A stretch of DNA of 64,000 nucleotides, from positions 1 through 64,000 of the forward strand of contig JAECUM010001703.1 of the NCBI GenBank assembly GCA_016617855.1. The letters are read 5' to 3'. Positions 33,683-46,000 of the stretch are shown here, piece after piece. The position numbers were made by a program, and so were the translations under genes. The notes under the pieces are model-generated. The model was not told where the DNA came from. It did not search any database and was given only the letters and a program-made list of their open reading frames with translations. This DNA is from Megalonaias nervosa (taxonomy: Eukaryota; Mollusca; Bivalvia; Unionida; Unionidae). Position 1 is the first letter of the stretch, and each line of letters opens with the position of its first letter.

Positions 33683-36600
33683 GTATGTATTATGATTAAC
33701 AAAGTTTAGTTTTAAAAGTATTAAAATTATTTAATGCATGCATCCAAAGAGGCTGAAGCATTTTCTCTCAATAATTTTTGTTGACCGTATATAGCACGGG
33801 GATCGGTAGACCAACAAATAGGTCTCCGCTTTTTTTTCTTCTTCTGACAGCTGTCAGAAAAAAAAGCGGAGATCTACTTGTTGGTCTGGGAGATCGGATA
33901 CTCCAGAGACCGTCCAGATGGGCCAAACCCCCTGTTCACTTTTGATAACACATACGAGTTTCCCATCGGTCGTTGAGCAGCAAGATCAAAATACAGTACA
34001 TCAGGTATAAATTTTCTCTCTGGCAGGTTGGAGTACTGTCAGTGCTTCTGTTTTTTATTTCTTCATTTTTTTTGGTATGCAGCTGATATTGTCTCCAGTT
34101 TTATTTCAGAATAATACTTAATATTATGTTAGTACCAGCATTAAAATGACAACCCCATCATTTTGATATTTATATTTTTAAAATAAATTCTATGATAGTG
34201 ACATAGGTAGTATCTGTGTAAGATTTATTTTTGCTATTCCAAAGTTAACATTGATTATCAATTTCAAAGTACCAAACTGGGCAAATGAAATGAACTTATT
34301 GGTTAAAATTAGTAACAATGCATTTATGAATGTGTTGGGAATATATGTATGTTGCATACATTTTGTAAAATGGTTAACAAAAAAAAGTAATTATAAAATT
34401 TTTTTGTGCAGATTACAGATTTCTTGTACGTCATTTTATCTCCTTCCCCACAAATTGTCTAAATTGGCCAAAAATGTTCACCTATTCATTTTCATATCCT
34501 TGCTATTTAAAAGACTGGTTTTTTGGCTTATAGATGAATTATAGATGCTGTGTGGATTACAAAATTAATACCATGAATGAGCTTCTTTACAGCTCCACTG
34601 TACTTTAAGTACACTGTGAACCTCATTTGCAAAACAGTAAGGAATGGGTGATATTTGGTGGGCTACAAGTTGCAGTTTCCAGTCCTCCTGTACTGTATTT
34701 GATTCTGTTCAAGCCTATGTCCTTGTATACTTAAATGCACACTGCACCTTTACTATGAACATGACACTGCAAACCTTGCCAAGATGTGATGGGGACAGGT
34801 CATTTTTCAGAAGTACTTTTGTGCAGCAAGGTACTTTAGTGGAGCTTTCAGGGCTTATAGGTTTTGCTTCGCCCATCCCCTCAAACAAAACAAACAAAGT
34901 ACAAGGAAAAACTGCACAAGTGGATTTGGTATCAAGAGACATTCAGATTCAGTTATTCCACTTGGCTATGAAAATTTGGTGAGATAAATTTTTTTTGAGG
35001 ATGAAGTATCAAATATAACCATTTTGTAAAAACTAAAGGCTCTCAGTGACTGATTATGTGATGTGACAGTCTGTTATTTCAGGAGACCACTACCTCAGTA
35101 ATAGAGTACCTACCTCAGGAATGGAGTACCTCAGATGGCCACTGATACCATCTTTCAGTCATTGTGATAAAAGCTTAAAAATTGTTCCTTTGGCTCAATT
35201 CTCAGCTATAAGCTGCAGTTCAGTTACATTAAATATATCCCACACACAACAAAGAATGGCCAATGGAAATCTCGAATGTCATGGCAGTTTAGGCAGTGTA
35301 CCGGTATGTCACCTTACACGTATCATACCATAGCAATATACCTTACACATTGTTTTGTTTCTTAAAGTATCTCATAGCAGGTGGACATTTTTGAGATTTA
35401 GAGGTAGGTGATTTTCTCAATACTGTGCACACATTAGGACCATTGGATTTTCTTGGGATAAATTGCAAGATCAGTGACCATTGGAGATACCAGGATGGCC
35501 AAAAACTTTCATGCAAAATCCATAATCAACTGCTTTAAAATTGGAGCGCGAGCAGAATCTGTTTCTTTTGTCAAGAGTGCAAGGCAGGTTCATATTTTAC
35601 CAAAACTTAACATGCAGCCCTGACAATACCTAAATGTACTTTTAAATCAAATCTTCATGCAATTCTTGGCTAACCATCAAGATAAGCAATTTGTGTATTT
35701 ATTGGCTAAATCACTGAGAACATTCCAAACAGTGCAAAGAAATTCTGCCTATGTTTAGAATGACTGTTCACCAGAATGGCAAAACTCAACCATAAAATTA
35801 GCACTCCAGCAGAAATATATGTAATTTTGGGAAAAGTCCACAGATGTGGTCGCCCAGAAATGCTGTAAGCTGACCTGTCACTGTAGTTATTGTGGTTTCG
35901 TTTATTTTTGTGGGTATTGGTTTTCATGGGTTTGTAAAACGAATGCATTTTCAACAGCACTTAAATTCATAGATTTGCCTCTGTCAATGTTTGTGTAGTT
36001 ATTTGTAGTTTTAATCTGTGGATTAACCTATACATAATACCCAGAGCGAAGAATAGAAATATGCTGATGACACATGGTGGTCACTTCATTGGTTTGAATG
36101 ATACTAGATCAATTCTTAACACTCTAATTTTTCTAAGTACTCAACATCAGTTTCGGGTAAAGATGTCAGTATAATTTGTACAGTCGATAAAGTTGTTTCA
36201 GCACTATGTTTTGAAGATGATATTATATGGATAATGTCATCATGATAACATGTGAACCAAACATGTAACCAACTACCCTTTGGCTCAGCACAATCAGCAG
36301 GCTATGGCAGCCTTCAATGCATAATAGAGGAAGACTGCTGAAGATTAAGTGTATGAGATGTCGGTTGTAATTATCCATGGCTTTGAGAATGTTAGACTTG
36401 TGCAGTAGTTTTCCTTTTTCTGGATTATTTAGGTGACAAACATTTGTGTGTACCAAATAACTTGATTGACTTGATAGGTACTCAGTTGTTTTGTCAAAAA
36501 TTCAATGAAGTATAAGCTTTAGTAGTATTTTGTAATTTGTTTATATAAATAATATTTAATTAGTAACTATGCTTAAAGCCATATTTAGCAATGTTGTTTC

Positions 36601-36892
36601 ATTGGATTAAAAGGCATTGATTTAACGAGATGTGCTTTCAGGAGGACTTTTGCAGGAAAGATTGCTACTTGCAATTACAGGAATGCATGTTTGCATTTAT
36701 CTATGCATTATGTAGATTATTCAGTCAAATGGATCATGACGGTCTAAGTCTTAAATCACAGAGAAATCCAGAGAATAAAGTGCAGTCATGGCATTACAGT
36801 ATTTGCAGCATTATTTTCACTTGAATGAAGGGTTGATGTAAATAAGTATTAAATCTATTTTTTGTACATTCATTTTTTCTCTCATTTTTGGT

Positions 36893-36927
<35 letters not shown>

Positions 36928-39513
36928 ATCCCTTAACCCAAGAGGTCATTGGGGCACCACAGTTGACTTTACAACCAATTCTCTCCATCTTTCCCTGTTC
37001 TCTCCTGCCCTTTGGGAATCTCCAAATCCCATGCCTGTCCACTCCTTAATGTTGTCTTCCCACCTCTTTTTCTGTCTGCCCCTTTTTCTGCACCCTCGCA
37101 CTGTGCCTTGCAAGGTTGTTTTTGCCAGACCAGATGATCTTGAGACATGACCTTACCACTTCAGTTTGCGCTTTTTTACAGTGGTCAAGAGGTCTTCATA
37201 GGATCTGATGGTTCGTTGGATCCTGTTGTGGACTTCTTCATTGGTCACATGGTCAATGTATGAGATGCCCAAGATCTTGCAGTAGCATCTCATTTCAAAG
37301 GTTTGAATCCTTCTTTGTAGATCTGATGTGAGCGTCCATGTCTCACAAGCATACAGAAAGATAGATATGACAATCGAGCGCATCAACCTTATTTTGGAAC
37401 CAAAAAACAATGTTGGTATCTTTCCATATTGTCTCAACCTTGTTATTGCTGCTGTTGTCTGGGCAATCCTGCAAAGTAGTTCTGGTTTGGAGCCCTCATC
37501 TGTGATAATTGATCCCAAATACTTAAAGCTTCTGACTCTTCTTAAAGCTTCTGACTCTTTCCAGCTTCTATCCACTGACCTTTATTTCTGCACTGATGTC
37601 ATTGGTGTTGTTTATCATCAGTTTGTTTTTTTTTTGGCGCTAACCTCCACACTGTATGCTGTGGAGGTTGTGTTGAGGCACTCAACCAAGTCAGTCAGTT
37701 CTTTTTCATCTCCTGCTAAACCATCAATATCATCTGCGAAGCAAAGATTGGTGATTGTTCTTCCTCCGATGCTGACAGTGCCCTTGTGGTCATGCAAGGC
37801 ATCCTTCATGATCCTTTCCAGGAAAATGTTGAAGAATGTAGGTGACAGTATACATCCCTGTCTGACTCCAACTGTTTGAAAGCAATCTCCTGTGCTGCCA
37901 TTGATGAGGACAGCACTGGTGGCTTTGTCATAGAGGTGCTCAACACCCCGCACCAGGTTTCAGCTGATGTTGCACTTCCTCATAGTTGCTCATAAGGCTG
38001 CATGCCATACCCTATCAATGGCCTTTTTGAAATCTGTAATGACGTGGTATAGATTCTGCTGATGCTGAAGGTATTTCTCACAAAGGAGTCTGAGATTGAA
38101 GATTTGTTCTGTGGTGCTCCTTCCTGCTCGGAAACCTACCTGCTCTTCAGCAATAATTTTCTTTGCTTGAAGCTTTAGTCTGTTGAAATTATCTTCAGCA
38201 TGACTTTGCTCGGGTGACTGATCAAACTGACGGTTCTGTAGTTTTGGCTTAGCTGTAAGTTTCCATTCTTGGGGAGCACAGTGACCAAGGACTGAGTCCA
38301 TGTGGTGGGCCATTCTCTCAGAATGGCCCACCACATGTTTGGTAATACTAACAGTTAAATACTTTACACTACTTCTGTATCCTGTCTTGTCGCAAGTTAC
38401 TGATCTCATCAAGCAGGGTGTGGGAAAGACAACTACTGGGTAGAGTATGCATGCAAGTGCATGGAAATAATATAAACAGCTTCTTTTTAAAGATGGGTTA
38501 AAATAAATTGAACACATGTCAAAAGATAATATTTAATTACAGTAATGAACATAAGTTATCAGTTAGCTGAGCTTAATTGATTGTCTGGAATGTATTTATA
38601 AAAACATGGGGAGGTGGGTGAGTAATGGAAGCACTAAATATGGCCTATTCTTCATTGGGTCTTTAATTTCATGGTTTGCAGCAACCACACAAGCCATAAA
38701 AAACTGGTATCCCATGAAAACTGGCACCATTCATAAATTAGTGAAACCATAGGATGCATTAGTTGCCTGTTGCAGAGTGTCTTTCAAACCAATACTGAGT
38801 AAAAACATGCTGAATTAAATAGTTGAACAGTTTATTAGTGAGTGAATACTTGTGATTTTTGTAAATGACTTAGCAGTCACATTTCTGACTGGTGCATAGT
38901 CAGTATTGCTGTTAATAGTTTAAGATTTTTTTAATTAAAGTTGTTCACTTGAATACATTTCCTTAACACCAGATAGATTCTCATCATGCTTCATATCAGT
39001 TATCATGCTTGCTTGCACCATTTACCATGAGATCAAGGTCACAGTAGTTGAAAAATCTGCATGAAGGTTTTGGTTCAAGTTTGTGCAATTGCTTATATTT
39101 CCTAAAAAAACAATATTGATGGATTTTGTACATGATATGAACAATTATGGAGCTAAGACAGTTCACTTGGTAATATGCACTCTTGCCCCTTTGATCTTGG
39201 TTTTGGTCATAGCTTTTTAATTTGCCCTTAATTTCCTTAACCCTTGGTGGATTTTGTTAATACGTTGTAGGAATAGCGAAGACAATTCATTATACTATAT
39301 GCTCACTCAACCTTTTGACATCGGCATGAAGTTTGGACATTTTTTTTTTTTAGTAATGCTTTGATCATGGGCTTGATATGAATACCCAGGCTTTTTTGTT
39401 TTCAAGTGAACAATGTTTGTTTGCAAACATAATGCCAGAGAAGGAATTCACCTTTTTAAAAGTACAAGAAGTTATAAATTGATAAATATTTTCAGATTTT
39501 GTCTTTTGAATTA

Positions 39514-39567
<54 letters not shown>

Positions 39568-39981
39568 TTTTTCTTTACTCCACCAAAGGCAAAGACAAGA
39601 AGTTATTCACCCCTGGTCCCTTGGGGACTGCACCATCAGTAAAAGAGGCAATGTTAAGGGATCTTGGATCAAGAGACATTGAGTTTATCAACCTGGTCAA
39701 AAGAATTCGGAGTAAGGTTTTGGATGTTGCAGGTAGGAAGTTTGAATCATTCTTGTAATGTTGCGGTTTATTTAAAAGTGCATTTTTTAATGTAAGCATC
39801 CTCTACTAAAGCAGAATACATGTATACAGCTCTACATCAAAATGAATTTTGTCTTTGTAGATTTCTACAGATCAACTGAATCCTTTATATTCTGAACTCT
39901 CAATTCTTAACAAGTACCTTGTGAGCAACTTTTTAAAATTTTCTAAAATAAAAATAAACATCAATACATCACATTTCAGTG

Positions 39982-40037
<56 letters not shown>

Positions 40038-43000
40038 GGGACTGTCAGTTCATAATATGTTCGTGCAAGCTGAAGTATAACTTGTGACCTTTAAGAGATG
40101 ATAATTGCAGTTATAATAATGGAATTAATTTAGTTAGTTTTTGAGGAATTTTTACAATCCTTATAAAAAGATTATTCTCAGGACAGTGCTTGTATAGGGT
40201 TTGATTTATTTTTTTCCTTGCAAAAAAGTACATGTGACAAAAATACTGCAATAGACTAGTAATACAGCAGGAACAAAAATACCTTTTATCTTATGATAGG
40301 CTAAATGACAAAAGACTCTAAGGGTACCAGTAGTTTTTGAAATAGTTATTTGAATTTTAAATACTTATAAATTTATTAGAACAAAAAGCTGGCTAAAACA
40401 CGTGTCCTGTACTCTTGTATTTGATACCATTGAGTGATATTTTCCATTTTAACCATTCAGAGACAGAACACCCACATATCTGTCCTTCAGAGGGTTATTT
40501 ACTCAGTTAATAATGAACATACATTGTAAATTTTGTTAGTATCATTTCATGTCTGTGAATTTGATCCATTGTATTTCAAACATTTTCTCTTTCATATCAA
40601 CACAGGTGTATCTCCTGGTGAGTATACCTGTATACCTATTCAGGGCAGTGGAACATATGCAGTGGAGTCTGTTTTCCAAACCGCAGTTTCAAAACAAGGA
40701 GGAAAGGTTAGGAATAAATCATCTGGTCTCTATGGCATCTCACTTTGTGCATGTATGTTTGTTGAATCAAATAACTTGGAATAATGGGCTAGTAACAATT
40801 CATTGGCAAATTGTGAGAGATTGTATGTGAGCATTTAGTTCTTCTCCATTGCTCCCCAACCCCCACATTTGATACTCTCACTGTTAAAAAAAAAAAAGTT
40901 CTACCAGAACTAGTGAAGAAAACCAAAATTTGGATGAAAATTACATTGACTAATACAAGCCAGTTTTTGAGAAAAGTCAGTTTTTTATTTTTAACTTTTA
41001 ACTTGTGAATAAAAGAAAAAGAATATTGTAATGCTTATAGTGAAAATTACAACAAACAGTATCGCTGCAGGAGTATGGTTTATTTACTTGTGTCCACCTG
41101 TTCAAAATTCTCAACAAGTACAGTAGTGCTGCCTGAGTATGGTTTATTTTCTTGTGTTCGCTTGTTGAAATTTACCAACAAACAGTGTATTGCTGCCTGA
41201 ACATGGTTTATTTTCTTGTGTCCACCTGCTGAAAACTAGCAACAAGCACAGTATCACTCACTGCCTGAGTATGGTTCATTTTCTTATGGCCACCTGTTGA
41301 GAATTACCAACAAACACCATATCGCTGCCTGAGTATGGTTAATTTCTTGTGTCCATCTGTTGAAAATTACCAACACAGTATTGCTGCCCAAGTATGGTTT
41401 ATTTTCTTGTGTCCACCTGTTCAAAATTACCAACAAACACAGTATTGCTGCCTGAGCATAGTTATTTACTCAATGTCCACCTGTTGAAAATTACCATCAA
41501 ACACAGTATCGCTGCCTGAGTATGGTTTATTTTCTTGTGTTCACTTGTTGAAAATTACCAACAAACACAATATCTCTGCCTATGGTTTATTTTCTTGTGC
41601 CCACCTGTTGAAAATTACCATCAAACAGTATCGCTGCCTGAGTATGGTTTATTTTCTTGTGTTCACCTGTTGAAAATTACCAACAAACACAATATCACTG
41701 CCTATGGTTTATTTTCTTGTGTTCACTTGTTGAAAATTACCATCAAACACAGTATCGCTGCCTGAGTATGGTTTATTTTCTTGTGTTCACCTGTTGAAAA
41801 TTACCAACAAACACAATATCACTGCCTATGGTTTATTTTCTTGTGCCCACCTGTTGAAAATTACCATCAAACACAGTATCGCTGCCTGAGTATGGTTTAT
41901 TTTCTTGTGTTCACCTGTTGAAAATTACCATCAAACACAATATCACTGCCTATGGTTTATTTTCTTGTGCCCACGTGTTGAAAATTACCATCAAACAGTA
42001 TCGCTGCCTGAGTATGGTTAGTTTTCTTGTGTTCACCTGTTGAAAATTACCAAGAAACACAATATCGGTGCCTATGTTTTATTTTCTTGTGCCCACCTGT
42101 TGAAAATTACCATCAAACACAGTATCGCTGCCTGAGTATGGTTTATTTTCTTGTGTTCACCTGTTGAAAATTACCAAGAAACACAATATCGGTGCCTATG
42201 GTTTATTTTCTTGTGCCCACCTGTTGAAAATTACCATCAAATACAGTATCGCTGCCTGAGTATGGTTTATTTTCTTGTGTTCACCTGTTGAAAATTACCA
42301 ACAAACAACCTATGGTTTATTTTCTTGTGTCCACCTGTTGAAAATTACCATCAAACACAGTATCGCTGCCTGAGTATGGTTTTTTTTCTTGTGTTCACCT
42401 GTTGAAAATTACCAACAAACACAATATCGCTGCCTATGGTTTATTTTCTTGTGCCCACCTGTTGAAAATTACCATCAAACAGTATCGCTGCCTGAGTATG
42501 GTTTATTTTCTTGTGTTCACCTGTTGAAAATTACCAAGAAACACAATATCGGTGCCTATGGTTTATTTTCTTGTGCCCACCTGTTGAAAACTACCATCAA
42601 ACACAGTATTGCTGCCCGAGTATGGTTTATTTTCTTGTGTTCACCTGTTCAAAATTACCAACAAACACAGTATTGCTGCCTGAGTATTGTTTTTTTTACT
42701 TGTGTCCACCTGTTATTCACTTGACTTAAAATTTCTCAGATAATTATCATCGGAATTTGAAAGTAAAATAAAATGTGGGTATGTACTTATAGGATTTTAA
42801 TTTGAGTGATAGAGGAATGAAAGGCCTATATCAGAAGTATGGATTGGTTGTATATTCTGTTCTGCTTGTTAGATCACAGATTTTTATGTAAGTTTATTTC
42901 TTTTTTCTCAGTTGTTTTCCTGATTTCTTTCAAACTGCTGTAATCACTATCAGAGACTGGAACCTAGAATCAGTTTATTGGTGATGTAGAGTTATCACAA

Positions 43001-46000
43001 TGTAAAGTAAACACAGAAAAGTTTCATTTCTTAAGTTAATATGGAATGCAATGTATCTTGTGGACAAGATCACATTATATTTAAATGTGTGATGAATAAA
43101 CCAGTTAAAATTTAGTTGTTTTTTTTTCTCTTCATTGTATCACAATATGAATAATATCTGGTATTTAAGCAGGATAAGGAAATTTTCTTTTTATTGTATT
43201 ATATTTTTCTCTGACTTGAATCCAATTTTTCTCGATATAGTCCTTCTTTTATCATCTCCAATCTGGTTTTAAAACGATGATCTGTCAAATCACATTCTGT
43301 AAAATGTTCATTCTGTATATTATTTATTTATTTAAAGAGTATTCTGATTGGTCAAAAGCTCCTATGTATCCAGTGAATCTTCATGTAATGGAAACTGATG
43401 AAAATGAAAAGAAAGAAGCATGCTTGTAAAACATAGCATCTTGAGTTATTGAGAGTGTGTGTACATGTTTTGAATTTTTAACGTAGCTGTAACAGTTTTG
43501 CAGTCATGTCACTACAATGTAGTGTGACAGTTTATAGTGATATCTAGCACTGGGGCATCATGCCACAGACATGTAGTGTCATGTCCCATCCAGACACATT
43601 ATCCTGTCACCAGACCAACCAGTCCTAACAGCAACCTCTTAATGCTGAGCTCCAAGTGAGGCAGCTGTTGGTACCATTTTTTCAGAAGTCTTTGGTATGA
43701 CTTGGAAGGGGGTTCGAACCCACAACCTCCCACATCCGAGGTGGACACTCTAACAACTAGGCCACAGGAGCGATGAGAGTTACTGAGAGAGAAAAGGACA
43801 AAAAGTTTGGATAATGGTTTTAAAAATGTATGAGAACAACTTGAATGGATAGTTGATGGAAAATTAGTTGGACAGTTCATTAGAAAACTGAGCACTGAAG
43901 GACTGTCATTTTGTGATCAATTGCAAGAAAGACTTGAGATTATGTTAATAATGGTTGGAAGAGTTTGGAGCAACTTCTTCAAAAGATGCAGCATACAGAG
44001 AAACTCAGCCAAAAAAGTAAGTGGTGATAAAAAGGAAAGCAGAAGAAACTTTCATCAAGGTTGAAAAAAGAGCAAGACTGGTATATCAGTATCAACAGGT
44101 TGTGTCCAGTGGGGGAAAAGACAAGTGAATTCATGTGATTACTTGTATATAGTACATGTATTTGTTATGAAAAGAGGAAAGTGTATAATAATGTTTGCTG
44201 CAAAATTAACAAATTATTGTGGTGAATTACAGTGTGAACACTGACATGCACATGTACTAGCTTTGGCATTGATACTGTTGAAGAAAAAGTTGATATGACA
44301 AAGAACATTGTGAAATTGTTCATGTATGGTTGAAAGTTTTGTTAAGTTTGTTAGTTTTTTAAATGATTTTGTTTTGTTAATGAAGTAACAACTTTGCAAT
44401 ATATTAAGATAATAAGGTCCACCAGGAGTAGTTTTGCATGAATGTGCAATGCATTTTTTGCCAGGGACCTTTCACCCACTTGACTGTCAGATCAGGGGTG
44501 ACATCCCTTGAGACACCATTGGGGGAGGACCACCAAACCCCACTGCACATTTTCTGGGTGTTTTAGATGGAGGATCCAAATCATGTCTGTATATACCAAA
44601 CTTGCTCCTGAAATGAAGTTTAGAATATTAAATTCTTTCTGAATCACATCCTTTTAGGAAGTTCACTGCAGTTGTATTTATAGTTATATCAGAAAAATAC
44701 CAGGGATTTAAGAGAAGGTAGGTTTGGCATGACATTGTCAGTTGCCATAAATTAAATTTCTGACGTTTTTAAAACTATTTTATCCTAGCTGACCACAAAG
44801 CAAGTTTGAGTGAATCAGCACACTGGATTTGTTGTCATTCCCATGTCCAAATATTTGTGCAGTTTCCATGCATTGCTTTAGCTCACAAAATGCACATATA
44901 TGTTGATGCAAGTATGATTTTTATAGGGAAACACAATCAAGTATTGCATGGCATTGTTGAAAATATTGCAGGTTCACATCTAAAAAGACTATATATATTT
45001 TTCACATGTGACACTATAGGAATAGAAAATGATATGAAAAATATTTCACAAATAATTTTTTTATATTTCATATTTAAAAACCTAATAAACTAGTTTATTT
45101 TTGTTGTAGGCCCTAATATTGGCTAATGGTGCTTACGGTAAGAGGATGGCGAAGATTTGTGAAGTTATTGGGATTCCACATCACATAGAAGTCTTCCCTG
45201 AGGATGGCAAAGTCTGTGTTGAAACTGTGGAGGGTATTTTAAAGGGAGACAAATCTTTCACCCTTGTTGGTATTGTGCAATGTGAAACAAGCTCAGGAGT
45301 ATTTAATCCAGTTGAGGATGTTGGGCAAGTCGTGAAGAAGTACATCCCAGGTCAGTTTGAAAGTGAACTTTGTTTTATATTATATTCTCATTTCAGCAGC
45401 TTAAGAACTTTTGTGAGATACAGGTGCCACTTTTCAGTTGGTAATGGCATTGATAACTTTAAAGTTTTGTGTTGTAGTTTTTGTAGATCATCTACAGGGG
45501 GAATACACCACTTAACAGATGCAGGTGAGACACCACATTTTGCATAAGATTTGTTCATATCTGCCACAGTCCCAGACAGTGTTGGGTCTATTTTAAGACA
45601 AAGAGTCTGTTTAGAGGTTCTGAGGGGGTGAGTGTATGTCAGTGTACATGACCCCAAAACTTCAAGGGAATGTCAGTGCGTAATGATCACCCTAGTTTGA
45701 TAATCAAATCATTGTTTTCCTTAAGGTAGATGACAAACTTTTTAATGGCATGATAATTCACCCAGATCAAAATAACAATGGTCTTGTCACCCGCTTTATC
45801 ATTAGATTAATTAATCAGGATTGAGAATATGTTATTTTGGCATAGCTTGGTTACTCAGCCAAGGAAATAACTAATGTAATACTGCAACAGTTAACTGCAA
45901 TTTGTAGTCTTCTGTTATTATTTTTTGCAAGTTCACCTGGACATAAAGTCAAGGGAGCTTAAGTGATGACCCTGTGTGCTTCATATGTTGTCCATTGTGT

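Noticed and set aside
34644..34982. 112-codon frame containing DLVSRDIQI, similar to phnW exon 2 (DLGSRDIEF)
   Set aside because: Only about 25 bases match. There is no TPGPL block and no matching splice phase. Could be a short duplicated scrap but is not supported as an exon.
41535..42729. Open frames repeating [15 protein letters not shown] peptides
   Set aside because: Translation of the phnW intron 3 tandem array.
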